Source: an uncultured Collinsella sp.
GTDB taxonomy: Bacteria; Actinomycetota; Coriobacteriia; Coriobacteriales; Coriobacteriaceae
DNA length: 64,000 nucleotides
Assembly (NCBI GenBank): GCA_902491565.1
Contig: CABUIE010000010.1
Location: 1-64,000, forward strand
Direction: 5' to 3'
The notes under the pieces were generated by a model, which had not been told where the DNA came from, did no database searches, and saw only the letters and a list, made by a program, of their open reading frames with translations. This document shows positions 52,199 through 61,385 of the stretch, piece by piece. A program made the position numbers and the translations under genes. Position 1 is the stretch's first letter, and every line of letters begins with the position of its first letter.

Positions 52199-52221
52199 CC
52201 CGCAGACCCCTTGTCTGCGGG
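52199..52221 (-). promoter_or_regulatory. Hairpin in the pnp leader next to the ribosome binding site
   Basis: cccgcagac (52199-52207) pairs perfectly with gtctgcggg (52213-52221), a 9-bp stem with a 5-base loop, ending a few bases before AAGGAG of pnp. There is no T tract, so it is more likely a leader structure than a terminator. In E. coli a pnp leader hairpin is the site of autoregulation. Confidence 0.55.
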
Positions 52222-52288
52222 CTTCTCATGTGACGCGGGCCCCCTGCCCCCGCCACGCTTCAGAGCGTGATTGTTCGCGCCCTTACAC

Positions 52289-52321
52289 AAAAAGAGCGCC
52301 CCGCTGCGCAGGACGCTCTTA
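52289..52321 (-). terminator. Terminator or attenuator between rpsO and pnp
   Basis: On the - strand, AAGAGCG (52320-52314) pairs with CGCTCTT (52298-52292), followed by a T tract, with extra GC pairing inside the loop. It lies 14 bases after the rpsO stop. Confidence 0.8.
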
Positions 52322-52334
52322 GCATGTACAAATC

Positions 52335-52613
52335 CTACTGGATGTTGTCGCGGATGCCCAGAGCCTTGATGAGCTCACGGTACTCGACGATGTCGTTCTT
52401 CTTGATGTAGGAGAGAAGACGACGACGACGGCCGACGAGCATGAGCAGGCCACGACGGGTGTGGAAGTCCTTCTGGTGGGACTTCATGTGCTCGGTCAGC
52501 TCCTTGATGCGCTCGGACAGGATGGCGACCTGAACCTTGGGGTTGCCGGTGTCGACCGGGGTGTTACCGAACTGGGCAGTCAGCTCCGCCTTGCGCTCTT
52601 TGGAAACAGTCAT
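52335..52613 (-). CDS. rpsO: 30S ribosomal protein S15
   Basis: A 92-residue S15, near the usual 89. The core TPVDTGNPKVQVAILSERI, KDFHTRRGLLMLVGRRRRLL and YIKKNDIVEYRELIKALGIR are typical. ATG 52613 is preceded by GAAAGGTGAAACA. A GC-rich 7-bp hairpin (gtcgccc / gggcgac, 52637-52652) in the leader could be a site for S15 feedback. Confidence 0.96.
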   Translation of the reverse strand: MTVSKERKAELTAQFGNTPVDTGNPKVQVAILSERIKELTEHMKSHQKDFHTRRGLLMLVGRRRRLLSYIKKNDIVEYRELIKALGIRDNIQ

Positions 52614-52751
52614 TGTTTCACCTTTCGTTTTGCGTCGCCCACGGGCGACTCGATTCGCCTCGGACTGGGAAGCCGCCGGTGGAGCGAACAACCAAGGTCG
52701 AGGTACCAACAGGTCGGTATGTTACCACAAGCAGCCCGCGCCTGCGCATCA

Positions 52752-53501
52752 TCACCGACCCAACATGAATTCCATCGCGCGGAGGCGCTGATCGGTGTGC
52801 GTCGCAGCCCAAACATGCGAAAGCCCGAGCAGGAATGCCGCCGTATGCGGGTCGATTCGCTCGGCCATGAGCGCATCGAAGGTCATGGACATGAGGGCGC
52901 GCAGCCATGCGGTCTCACCGGTCGACACCAGTTCGGCACCTGGAACGCTCGACGCGCACGACCCGCACATGAGACCGCCCGCCTGGGCTGAAAAATACGA
53001 CAGCATGGGGTCTCCGCACAGCACACAGGCCGAAAAATCGGGACGATAGCCAACGTGCGATAGCAGCTTAAAGACATATGCCGCCACAAGTAGGTCCATA
53101 TGTGCCGCGTCGAGCCCGCTGCCGACAAGCGTGAGCGCCCGCTGCGTGATAGCAAAGGTAAACGGGTCCTCGGCGTCCTCGAACGAGCACACGCGCGCGA
53201 CCTCGGCGATCGCGCTTGCGGCGCATGTCGTCTCGTAATCGGGCGCAACGCCGAGCGGCGCCTCCATAAGCTCGGCCTGGGAAACCACGTCGAGCGACCG
53301 TCCATGCGCAAGCAGCATATCGACGGTACAGAACAGCTCGCAGCGCGCAGCCAGGCGTCCACCGGGTTTGCGGGCGCCCTTTGCCACGGCACGAACCTGC
53401 CGACCCCGCTCGTCAAGCATCGTCAGGATCAAGTCCGTCTCTTTGAGCTTCGTCTTGTCGAGGACGAGTACCTTCGTGCGATATGTCCGGGAGCCTGCCA
53501 T
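52752..53501 (-). CDS. recO: DNA repair protein RecO
   Basis: A 249-residue RecO that loads RecA on SSB-coated DNA. It has an N-terminal OB fold (YRTKVLVLDKTKLKETDLILTML) and a zinc site formed by CVLCGDP and GGLMCGSC at about residues 161-184. The C-terminal helical part ends LRAMEFMLG. It lies 15 bases downstream of era, the common era-recO order. Confidence 0.93.
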   Translation of the reverse strand: MAGSRTYRTKVLVLDKTKLKETDLILTMLDERGRQVRAVAKGARKPGGRLAARCELFCTVDMLLAHGRSLDVVSQAELMEAPLGVAPDYETTCAASAIAEVARVCSFEDAEDPFTFAITQRALTLVGSGLDAAHMDLLVAAYVFKLLSHVGYRPDFSACVLCGDPMLSYFSAQAGGLMCGSCASSVPGAELVSTGETAWLRALMSMTFDALMAERIDPHTAAFLLGLSHVWAATHTDQRLRAMEFMLGR

Positions 53502-53516
53502 GCGCGCCGCGCGCCC

Positions 53517-54584
53517 TTAGTCCTCGGCGTTGTAGCCAAAGCGGCGAATCTGGGCCTCGTCGTCACGCCAGCCGGCCTTGACCTTCACGTCCAGCTCCAA
53601 AAAGACCTGCGTGCCAAAGATACGCTCAAGATCGCGACGGGCGTCGATACCGATATGCTTGATCATCTCGCCGCCCTTGCCGATGATGATGCCCTTTTGG
53701 CCCTCACGCTCGACGTAAATGGTGGCGTGCACGCGCAGCACCTTCTTGGTCTGCTCGAGCGCATCGCAGATCACGCCAACGGAGTGCGGGATCTCATCAC
53801 GGGTGCGGCGCAAGACCTTCTCGCGCACAAACTCGGCAACGAGTGTCTCGTCGGAAGCGTCGGTACCCATGTCCTCGGGGAACCAACGCGGGCCCTCGGG
53901 CAAAAAGTGCGCAACGGTCTCAATGAAGGCATCGACGTTGAAGTTCTTGACCGACGACGTCACGATCTCGTCGTCATAGTCCATGAGCTCGTGGGCGGCC
54001 TTAAGCTGCTCCATGACTTGTGCGGGGTCGGCCTCATCGGCCTTGGTGAGCACCAGGACCTTCTTGGAACGAGCGTTCTTGACACGCTCGGCAACCCAGG
54101 CGTCTCCCCTGCCGATGGGCTTGGTGGCATCAACCAAAAACGCGACGACGTCGACATCGTTCAACTCGAACAGTGCGCTCTTGTTGAGCTCGGACCCCAG
54201 GCCGTCCTTGGGCTTATGAATACCCGGGGTATCGACAAAGACCAGCTGGTAGCCGGGACGGTTGACGACGGCGCGCATGCGACGGCGGGTCGTCTGTGCC
54301 ACCGGCGAGGTGATGGCGACCTTTTTGCCATAGCAGGCGTTGAGCAGCGTGGACTTGCCGGCGTTGGGGCGTCCGACCAGGGCCACGAAGCCGCTGCGAA
54401 AACCGGGCTCCACGTCACCAAAACCCATAGAACCGTCGTCCTCGTCGCACAGGGCGTCGAGCTCCTCATCGCTCATGCCCTCAAACGGGTCGAACTCCAC
54501 GACTTCCTCGAGCTCCTCGGTATCCACCGCGTCCAGGGACTCGTCGTCCAAAATCTCATCGGTAGGCTGCATATTGTCGGACAT
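53517..54584 (-). CDS. era: GTPase Era with acidic N-terminal extension
   Basis: A 355-residue ribosome-assembly GTPase that binds 16S rRNA. G1 GRPNAGKSTLLN is at about residues 73-84; DTPG and TKAD act as G3 and G4. The C-terminal KH domain has IGKGGEMIKHIG. The first ~62 residues are an extension rich in Asp/Glu that ordinary ~300-residue Era proteins lack. GAAAGGG lies upstream of ATG 54584. Between dgkA and recO. Confidence 0.94.
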   Translation of the reverse strand: MSDNMQPTDEILDDESLDAVDTEELEEVVEFDPFEGMSDEELDALCDEDDGSMGFGDVEPGFRSGFVALVGRPNAGKSTLLNACYGKKVAITSPVAQTTRRRMRAVVNRPGYQLVFVDTPGIHKPKDGLGSELNKSALFELNDVDVVAFLVDATKPIGRGDAWVAERVKNARSKKVLVLTKADEADPAQVMEQLKAAHELMDYDDEIVTSSVKNFNVDAFIETVAHFLPEGPRWFPEDMGTDASDETLVAEFVREKVLRRTRDEIPHSVGVICDALEQTKKVLRVHATIYVEREGQKGIIIGKGGEMIKHIGIDARRDLERIFGTQVFLELDVKVKAGWRDDEAQIRRFGYNAED

Positions 54585-54596
54585 GGGAATCCCTTT

Positions 54597-54974
54597 CTAA
54601 ATAAAGCCGAGCGCGTGGGCAAATACCAGCACGCCCACAATCGCGGCAGTGATGGAAAGAACGTATACAGAGGCGGCGGCGATGTCCTTCGCACGCTTGG
54701 CCAGCGGATGGAGCTCCTGGGTCGCCAGATCGACGATGGCCTCCATAGCGGTGTTGCACAGCTCGCCGTGAATCACCAAGCCACAACAGATGATAATCGT
54801 GGCCCACTCGGCAATGTCGAGGCCCACGATACAGCCGGCAATGACGGTGCACACGCCCGCAACGAGCATGACCTTAATGTTGCGCTCGGTCTTGACGGCG
54901 GTGACGAAGCCCTCCATGGCGTAGGAAAACGACTTAAAGAAGGACGGATGGTCCTTGTTCGATCCGGGAATCAT
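54597..54974 (-). CDS. dgkA: Diacylglycerol kinase family protein (undecaprenol kinase type)
   Basis: A 125-residue membrane kinase with three helices and the signature ELCNTAMEAIVDL. An AKRAKDIAAASV segment follows. In Gram-positive bacteria this short form phosphorylates undecaprenol. It lies between ybeY and era, as in many Firmicutes. Confidence 0.92.
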   Translation of the reverse strand: MIPGSNKDHPSFFKSFSYAMEGFVTAVKTERNIKVMLVAGVCTVIAGCIVGLDIAEWATIIICCGLVIHGELCNTAMEAIVDLATQELHPLAKRAKDIAAASVYVLSITAAIVGVLVFAHALGFI

Positions 54975-54983
54975 AGACGGCTC

Positions 54984-55493
54984 CTAGTCGTGGGCGTGGT
55001 TGGTGATGGGGCCGACGTGGACTAGCTTAGGGTCCTCGCCGCGCTCGAGCGACAGATCGCGCAGGATGGCGTCCTCGCGGGCCTCCATGACCTCGGCCTC
55101 GTCGTCCTCGATGTGGTCATAGCCCAGCAGGTGCAGCATGCCGTGTACGAGCATCAGACGGCACTCGTCAGCGGGGCTATTGCCAAAACCGGGGGCCTGA
55201 CGGGCAATAACCTGCGGGGTCAAGATAATATCGCCGAGCTCGAGCGTCTCATCGGCGGGAATGTCATCGTCAAAGGCCGAATCGCACTCAAACGAGAGCA
55301 CATCGGTGGTGCGGTCGATACCGCGCCACTCGTGGTTGAGCTCGTGCATCTCGTCCTCGTCGACATACGAAAGGGAAATCTCGACTTCACGCTCAACGCC
55401 CTCGGCGGCAAGCACAACCTCGCAGATGTGCTCCACCTCCTGCGCGTCGAGCAGCGTATCGAGCTCGGCATCGTTGCTGATCAATACACTCAA
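54984..55493 (-). CDS. ybeY: Endoribonuclease YbeY
   Basis: A 169-residue rRNA maturation and quality-control nuclease. The zinc motif is HGMLHLLGYDH (about 121-131), and the upstream HELNHEWRGIDRTTDVLSF segment is typical. The start is TTG 55493, with AAGGAG 5 bases upstream. It overlaps the phoH stop as TTGA, so translation is coupled. Confidence 0.94.
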   Translation of the reverse strand: MSVLISNDAELDTLLDAQEVEHICEVVLAAEGVEREVEISLSYVDEDEMHELNHEWRGIDRTTDVLSFECDSAFDDDIPADETLELGDIILTPQVIARQAPGFGNSPADECRLMLVHGMLHLLGYDHIEDDEAEVMEAREDAILRDLSLERGEDPKLVHVGPITNHAHD

Positions 55494-56476
55494 CGGGACT
55501 CCTTTCGGTCACGTACGCGCTTCTCGCGCACATCATCATAAGTATCGTATGCCTCGACGATACGTCCCACCAAGGCATGGCGCACCACGTCGGCACGCTC
55601 GAGGTGCGAAAATGCGACATCATCGACACGGCCCAAAATCTTCTCGACATCCGCCAAGCCACCACGACGACCCACCAGGTCACGCTGGCTCAGGTCGCCG
55701 GTAATCACGAACTTGGAGTTGAAGCCCAGGCGCGTCAGGAACATCTTCATCTGCTCGGGCGTGGTATTTTGCGCCTCGTCGAGCACCACGAAGGCATCAC
55801 TCAGCGTGCGGCCGCGCATGTAGGCAAGCGGGGCGATCTCGATCACGCCGCGCTCCATAAGCTCATCGGTGCGCTCGCGATCCATCATGTCAAAAAGGGC
55901 GTCGTAAAGCGGACGCATGTAGGGATCGATCTTTTCCTCGAGGGTGCCAGGCAAAAAGCCCAGATTCTCCCCCGCCTCGACAACCGGACGCGTCAAGATC
56001 AGACGGCCCACCTCGTGACGCTTGAGCGCGGCAACGGCGAGCGCCATGGCCAGATAGGTCTTACCGGTACCGGCAGGACCCAAGCCAAACGTGATGGTAT
56101 GCGAGCGGATGGCATCCACATAGCGCTTTTGCCCGAGCGTCTTGGGGCGAATGACGCGGCCGCGATACGAAAGCAGTACGTCATCGCGAAGCGACGTAGC
56201 CTCGTGCTCACCGTCGCGCAAGACGGCCAGGCAGCGAGAGACATCGTCGGCAGACAGCGTGCGCCCGGCGGCCGCCTCGCGAAAAGCGTGCTCGAAAAAG
56301 CGCGCCACGAGTTCGACCTCGTCCGGGTCGCCGCTCACGGAGATGCTATCGCCACGGGCGACCACATGAGCGCGAACCAAGCTCTCGAGCGCACGAAGGA
56401 CGCCGTCGCCGGCGCCCAAAACGCGCGAGGGATCAATCCCCTCGGGAACGGTAAGTCTAATCTTCGAGGCTTCCAT
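55490..56476 (-). CDS. phoH: PhoH-like ATPase
   Basis: A 328-residue YbeZ/PhoH protein. An N-terminal KH-like part is followed by the RNA-helicase-like ATPase core: RPKTLGQKRYVDAI, Walker A GPAGTGKTYLA, VVLDEAQNTTPEQMKMFLTRLG and GDLSQRDL. The family works with YbeY in RNA processing. ATG 56476 follows GGGAGG and lies 20 bases inside the end of mtaB. Confidence 0.94.
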   Translation of the reverse strand: MEASKIRLTVPEGIDPSRVLGAGDGVLRALESLVRAHVVARGDSISVSGDPDEVELVARFFEHAFREAAAGRTLSADDVSRCLAVLRDGEHEATSLRDDVLLSYRGRVIRPKTLGQKRYVDAIRSHTITFGLGPAGTGKTYLAMALAVAALKRHEVGRLILTRPVVEAGENLGFLPGTLEEKIDPYMRPLYDALFDMMDRERTDELMERGVIEIAPLAYMRGRTLSDAFVVLDEAQNTTPEQMKMFLTRLGFNSKFVITGDLSQRDLVGRRGGLADVEKILGRVDDVAFSHLERADVVRHALVGRIVEAYDTYDDVREKRVRDRKESR

Positions 56477-57749
56477 GAACCTCCCTGCGTGCATGGACCA
56501 AGCCGGAATCATCGACTCCGATGATAGCAACATCGAACAGGCACGGGGCTGTAAGTCCACAGGTATCGTCAAGACGGGCATGATGGAACGAGCCGAGCGT
56601 CAGGTTGTCGCCATACTCGAGCACGGCACGCTCGACCGTGCCCACGCGACGGCGAGCGTCGGCAATAGCGAGCTCCTGTGCAGCGGCCCGCATACGGCGG
56701 CTGCGCTCGGCCATAACCTCGGGCGGAACCTGGTCGGGCATGTCGGCAGCAAGGGTACCGGGACGCTTGCTGTAGCGGAACACGTGCATACGCGAGAAAC
56801 CCACACGGCGGCACAGCGCCAGCGACTCCTTGAACTCCTCGTCCGTCTCACCAGGGAAGCCGACAATAACGTCGCAAGAAAGTGACGCCTGCGGCAGATT
56901 GGCGCGAATCATACGCACCGTGTCCTCAAAGGCCTCCGCACTATAGGGACGACCCATGCGATGCAGGGTCGCCGTGCAGCCGGACTGCACGGGCAGGTGC
57001 AAAAACGGGGCGATACGCTGCGGATAGCGCGCCATAACCTTAAGCAGGCGCTCAGAGATATCCATGGGCTCGACCGAGGAAATGCGCACATGCGGAATAG
57101 ACGTGCGCTCCATGATGGCCTCGAGCAGCTCATCGATTTCGACGTGCTCGTCGGTCGCGCTCTTGCCATCGTAGGCACCCAGGTTCACACCGGTCAGCAC
57201 CACCTCGGGCACGCCGGCCTCCTGGGCCTCGCGAACTTGCTCGAGCACGGACTCGACGGGCACGGAGCGCTCGGGGCCGCGTGCCTTCCACACAATGCAA
57301 TAGGTGCAGCGATGGTTGCAGCCGTCCTGAATCTTCACGCCCAGGCGAGAGCGACCGAGCGCATCGACCACCTCGCCATCGCTGCAGGCGGGAACGCTAT
57401 CGGATTCGACACCCAGCACCTCGCAGACGCGCTCGGCGACGTCAATCTTGGACGGCTCGGCGATCACGCGATCGGAGAGCTCCAGCAACTCCTCGGGATG
57501 CAGGTTGACGACGCAGCCGGTTACGACCACGTAAGGGTCGTTAGGATGGGCCAGCGCATGACGGACGGCCTTACGGGTCTTGGCCTCGGCCTCGCCCGTA
57601 ACGGCACAGGTGTTAATGACGATCAGATCGGCATCCTGGGGATCCACAATAGCAAAGCCCAGGCGCATAAGATCGGCAGTGATACGGTCAGACTCAACCC
57701 GGTTGACGCGGCAGCCGAGGTTGACGACGGAAATATGGGGTGCGAGCAC
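56457..57749 (-). CDS. mtaB: tRNA t6A37 methylthiotransferase MtaB
   Basis: A 430-residue radical SAM methylthiotransferase that converts t6A37 to ms2t6A37. The start VVNLGCRVNRVESD, the INTCAVTGEAEAKTR segment and the cluster motif CNHRCTYCIVWKARGPERS are the MtaB form; the R in GCRVN separates it from MiaB and RimO. A TRAM domain is C-terminal. It follows dnaJ by 9 bases, the order known from Bacillus-type loci (dnaJ region, mtaB). Confidence 0.93.
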   Translation of the reverse strand: MLAPHISVVNLGCRVNRVESDRITADLMRLGFAIVDPQDADLIVINTCAVTGEAEAKTRKAVRHALAHPNDPYVVVTGCVVNLHPEELLELSDRVIAEPSKIDVAERVCEVLGVESDSVPACSDGEVVDALGRSRLGVKIQDGCNHRCTYCIVWKARGPERSVPVESVLEQVREAQEAGVPEVVLTGVNLGAYDGKSATDEHVEIDELLEAIMERTSIPHVRISSVEPMDISERLLKVMARYPQRIAPFLHLPVQSGCTATLHRMGRPYSAEAFEDTVRMIRANLPQASLSCDVIVGFPGETDEEFKESLALCRRVGFSRMHVFRYSKRPGTLAADMPDQVPPEVMAERSRRMRAAAQELAIADARRRVGTVERAVLEYGDNLTLGSFHHARLDDTCGLTAPCLFDVAIIGVDDSGLVHARREVHGSLED

Positions 57750-57758
57750 GCGGGCTCC

Positions 57759-58907
57759 TTAATCGAGGATATCGTCGAGGGCACTCTTGATACGGTCGGT
57801 CACCGACTTCTTACCGGAAGCGACGTCATCGCCCATCTCATCGGCAAAAGCACGGAGCAGCTCGTGTTGCTTATTGGAAAGATTGGTGGGAACGACCACG
57901 CGCAGTTGCACGATCAGGCGACCACGCGAACCGCCACCGCCAATGCGCGGCATGCCGTAATTATTGACGCTCACGGTGTCGCCGTACTGTGTACCAGCAG
58001 GGACCGTCACCTTGACGACCTCATCGGGCATAATGCCCTCGACCTCGATCTCGCAGCCGAGCGCTGCCTGCGCAATCGAAATATCGCTCACGAGGTACAG
58101 GTCGTCACCGTTGCGCTTAAAACGCTCGTGTTCGGCGACGCGCACGTTGACGATCAGGTCGCCCGAGGGCTCGCCGCGAAGGCCAGCCTCGCCAAAGCCG
58201 CTCACGCGCAGCTGGCGACCGGTCGAAACGCCGGCGGGGATATCGATGTCGATCTTTTCATGCGAAGGCGTGCGGCCCTGACCGTCGCAGGTCTCGCAGG
58301 GATGATCGATGACCGTGCCCTCGCCGTGGCAGTCGGGACAAGGCGAAGAGGACTGAACCTGGCCCAGGAACGAACGCTGGACCGTCGTGACATAGCCCGT
58401 GCCGTGGCAGCGGCTGCACTGCTTTTCCTGCGCGCCCTCGGCCCTACCGGTGCCATTGCAATCCTCACAGGGAGCAAGGCGGTCATAGCTGATCGTCTTT
58501 TTGCACCCGAGTGCCGCCTCCTCGAGCGTCACCGAAAGGGAGATGGCCATGTCGCGGCCGCGACGACGCTCACGGCGATTTCGGGCGCCACCGCCGGCAC
58601 CGCCGCCAAAGAACGACGAGAAGAGGTCGTCCATGCCCATGCCGCCAAAGATATCGTTAATGTCGACGTAGCCCGAACCACCAGGGCCGTCGGCAGTGCC
58701 GTAACGGTCGTAGTTAGCACGCTTCTGCTCATCGGAAAGAACGGAATATGCCTCGTTGAGCTCTTTGAACTTGGCCTCGGCCTCGGGGTCGTCCGAAACG
58801 TCCGGGTGTACGGTACGGGCCTTCTTTAGAAACGCGCGCTTAATCGTCCGCGCGTCGGCATCCTTGTCGACGCCAAGCACCTCGTAGTAATCCCTATTTT
58901 CCGACAC
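57759..58907 (-). CDS. dnaJ: Chaperone protein DnaJ
   Basis: A 382-residue type I J-protein. The J domain (about 3-68) has HPD, a short Gly-rich segment follows, then four zinc repeats (CEDCNGTG, CSRCHGTG, CPDCHGEG, CETCDGQG) and two C-terminal substrate domains. GTG 58907 with GGAAGGA upstream is chosen, since VSENRDYYEVLGV is the normal start. grpE and dnaK are not in the window. Confidence 0.94.
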   Translation of the reverse strand: MSENRDYYEVLGVDKDADARTIKRAFLKKARTVHPDVSDDPEAEAKFKELNEAYSVLSDEQKRANYDRYGTADGPGGSGYVDINDIFGGMGMDDLFSSFFGGGAGGGARNRRERRRGRDMAISLSVTLEEAALGCKKTISYDRLAPCEDCNGTGRAEGAQEKQCSRCHGTGYVTTVQRSFLGQVQSSSPCPDCHGEGTVIDHPCETCDGQGRTPSHEKIDIDIPAGVSTGRQLRVSGFGEAGLRGEPSGDLIVNVRVAEHERFKRNGDDLYLVSDISIAQAALGCEIEVEGIMPDEVVKVTVPAGTQYGDTVSVNNYGMPRIGGGGSRGRLIVQLRVVVPTNLSNKQHELLRAFADEMGDDVASGKKSVTDRIKSALDDILD

Positions 58908-58988
58908 GACCGAATCCTTCCGACTTTCATTATTGTCACAGTGCGTCCTATACCCAAGCTGGGCCGGCCGCAAACAGAGGGTTTGATG

Positions 58989-60092
58989 TTATTGCATCCC
59001 GTAGGGCGAAAGCATGGCCTGCTGCGAGCAGCTCACAAACCAGACCGACACGAGCGCAAACATAAAGCCGTTGGCAAAACCATTGGCAAACTGCATCGCG
59101 CCGCGCTTCCACCACAGCAGGCTGCGATGAAGCACGCCGTCCGACAGCACCATGAACAAGCCCATGGCAAACGGAATGAAGCACATCATGGCGAAGGCGG
59201 AGAACACGCCCGAGATGGCCGACAGCACCAAAAACGGAGCGATAATGCCCATGAGGTAGAAGCCGGTACGGGCCTTGCCTTCCAGGCGCTCGGCCTCAAC
59301 ATGGGCCCGACCGACCAGATCACCGCCAGAGGCGCCGTTGGTGCCGGCGTGACCCATGCCGCCAATACGGACCTCGTCGCCATCGTGCGTGCCGGCGGGA
59401 AACTCAATCGTCTGCTCGGAGGTCACACGGGTTCGCCCGCTGCCGCCGCAATCGGGACAGGGGTCGGCGACGACCTTACCGGAGCCACCGCACTCAGGGC
59501 AGACAGACTGGAACGTGCCGGCACCAAACAGAAAGGACAGGTCGACATCGATGTGGCCGCGACCGCCGCAGCTCGGACAGGTATGTGCATGCTCGGACGA
59601 AACAGAGCCCGAACCGCCGCAGTGACCACAGGTATCGAAGCGCGTATAGCGGACGGTCTTGCGGGCACCGCCCTTGGCCTCCTTGGCGTCGAGCTTAATA
59701 TCGACGACCACGTTGGCGCCGTTCTCGGGATTATAGGCAGCCTGCCCGCGACGCGGCTGACCCCAGGCGCCACCAAAGGGAAAGCCGCCCTCAAAGGGAT
59801 TGCCGTAGCCCGCGCTGCCGGCGTAACCGCCGCCATAGGGCGAAGCCGTGGGAGCGCCGGCAAAGGGATTGCCCGAGCGCATGGCGTCGTAGCGCGCACG
59901 CTTCTGCTCGTCCGAAAGCACAGCATAGGCCTCGGAAACCTCTTTGAACTTTTCCTCGGCATCCGGTTCTTTGTTGACGTCCGGATGGAGCTTGCGGGCC
60001 TTTTGCTGGAAGGCTTTCTGTATATCACGCGAGGTGGCGTCCTTGGAGACACCCAAAATCTCGTAGTAATCTTTTTCGTTCATCGTCGCCAT
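58989..60092 (-). CDS. Second J-protein with zinc repeats and a membrane C-terminus
   Basis: A 367-residue protein. The J domain (about 4-70, HPD present) and Gly/Pro-rich linker are followed by four CxxCxGxG-type repeats (CGHCGGSG, CPSCGGRG, CPECGGSG, CPDCGGSG) and a short beta segment. The rest (about 270-367) is replaced by about three hydrophobic helices instead of the DnaJ C-terminal domain and dimerisation region. So it looks like a J-domain protein tethered to the membrane. ATG 60092 has AGGAGG 9 bases upstream. It is transcribed towards dnaJ, 81 bases apart. Confidence 0.85.
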   Translation of the reverse strand: MATMNEKDYYEILGVSKDATSRDIQKAFQQKARKLHPDVNKEPDAEEKFKEVSEAYAVLSDEQKRARYDAMRSGNPFAGAPTASPYGGGYAGSAGYGNPFEGGFPFGGAWGQPRRGQAAYNPENGANVVVDIKLDAKEAKGGARKTVRYTRFDTCGHCGGSGSVSSEHAHTCPSCGGRGHIDVDLSFLFGAGTFQSVCPECGGSGKVVADPCPDCGGSGRTRVTSEQTIEFPAGTHDGDEVRIGGMGHAGTNGASGGDLVGRAHVEAERLEGKARTGFYLMGIIAPFLVLSAISGVFSAFAMMCFIPFAMGLFMVLSDGVLHRSLLWWKRGAMQFANGFANGFMFALVSVWFVSCSQQAMLSPYGMQ

Positions 60093-60150
60093 GCGCGGCA
60101 ACCTCCTGCTCACAGCAGCGTATATATTGCGGTAATTCTACCCGAGCGGC

Positions 60151-61383
60151 CTAGGCTAGACCCCAAAACAGCTCGAACAGCACATTTCCATCGAGCCAGC
60201 CCAAGTGAGTGGGCGCTAAACGAGCACGGACGCGACCTGCGATAACGTCTTTCGAGGTGACGCGCCCCGCATGTCCTTCAATATGATCGGGCACCCAGGT
60301 GGCAAGGCCCAACTCGACCGCACGGTCGCAGGCCGCCGCCAACTCATCTGCAGCGATCACGCTTGCCGAGCGAACCAACAGATCGGGCCCAATGCCACGC
60401 GTCATGCGACAGGCAAGCATCAAATCCTCGGCCGCCGCCTCGCGCTGCGACAGATACTCGGCATCAAACGTCGTCGCGGCATCGTCGCGTTGCACCAAGC
60501 GCACGCGATACGCATCGCCGCGAGCAAGCACGTCGGGAAACAGCCCGGCCAAGCGATCGAAATCCTCGGCGTCGAGCATACCGGCGGCAGAGCGGCCCAA
60601 ACCCAGATAGCCCTGTCCGGTCCAATAGGCAATGTTGTGGGCGCACTCATGGCCGTCGAGCGCGTAGCTTGCCACCTCATACGGGTGATAGCCGGCCGCA
60701 CTCAGGCGCTCACGCGCCGCATCCATGCATGCAGCCTGAAAATCCTCGTCGGGCTCGAGCGACTCGTCGCGACACGCCATGCGATAGAGCGGCGTGCCCT
60801 CCTCGAGCGTGAGCGGGTACACCGACACATGATGCGGCGCCGCCGCCAACACGCCATCGAGTGTGCGCTGCCAGCTTAGGTCGGTCTGCCCGGGAAGGCC
60901 GCACATCAGGTCGCACGACACGACAAGCCCAGCGTCCTTGACCGTCGTGATGGCAGCGAGCGCCCGATCGGCATCGTGAATGCGGCCGATGGCGGTAAGT
61001 TCGGCGTTATCGAGCGTTTGCACGCCCAGAGAGACGCGCGTGACACCCACCCCGGCAAGCGCAGTGGCAAGCTCTGCGGTCAGCGATTCGGGATTGGCCT
61101 CGCAGGTAAACTCAACAGGCTTGCACCACGCAGAGATACGCCGGGCAAATTCTACCAAACGCTCCCCCGCCAGCGACGGCGTGCCGCCGCCAACATAGAC
61201 GGTGCGGACCTGTGCAAGCGCGCCTGCGTCGCCAAAAGCATCGAGGCGCGCATACAACTGCTCAAAATAGGCATCGAGCGCAGCGCTCAGGTCGCACGGA
61301 GCAAAACTGCGTGAGTCAAAGTCACAGTACCGGCATTTTTGGGCGCAAAACGGCACGTGCGCGTACAGCGCGGCAACGGCCAC
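60151..61383 (-). CDS. hemW: Radical SAM protein HemW
   Basis: A 410-residue HemN-like protein, now known as a heme chaperone rather than an oxidase. The cluster motif is CAQKCRYC (about 13-20), with YVGGGTPSL, SLGVQTLDNAEL and DLMCGLPGQT following. A C-terminal HemN domain is present. It lies between dusB and the J-protein genes; lepA-hemW-dnaJ is a common order in Gram-positives. Confidence 0.92.
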   Translation of the reverse strand: MAVAALYAHVPFCAQKCRYCDFDSRSFAPCDLSAALDAYFEQLYARLDAFGDAGALAQVRTVYVGGGTPSLAGERLVEFARRISAWCKPVEFTCEANPESLTAELATALAGVGVTRVSLGVQTLDNAELTAIGRIHDADRALAAITTVKDAGLVVSCDLMCGLPGQTDLSWQRTLDGVLAAAPHHVSVYPLTLEEGTPLYRMACRDESLEPDEDFQAACMDAARERLSAAGYHPYEVASYALDGHECAHNIAYWTGQGYLGLGRSAAGMLDAEDFDRLAGLFPDVLARGDAYRVRLVQRDDAATTFDAEYLSQREAAAEDLMLACRMTRGIGPDLLVRSASVIAADELAAACDRAVELGLATWVPDHIEGHAGRVTSKDVIAGRVRARLAPTHLGWLDGNVLFELFWGLA

Positions 61384-61385
61384 CG

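Noticed and set aside
60151..61383. Oxygen-independent coproporphyrinogen oxidase HemN
   Set aside because: The short N-terminus before CAQKCRYC and the context with lepA and dnaJ fit HemW better than HemN.
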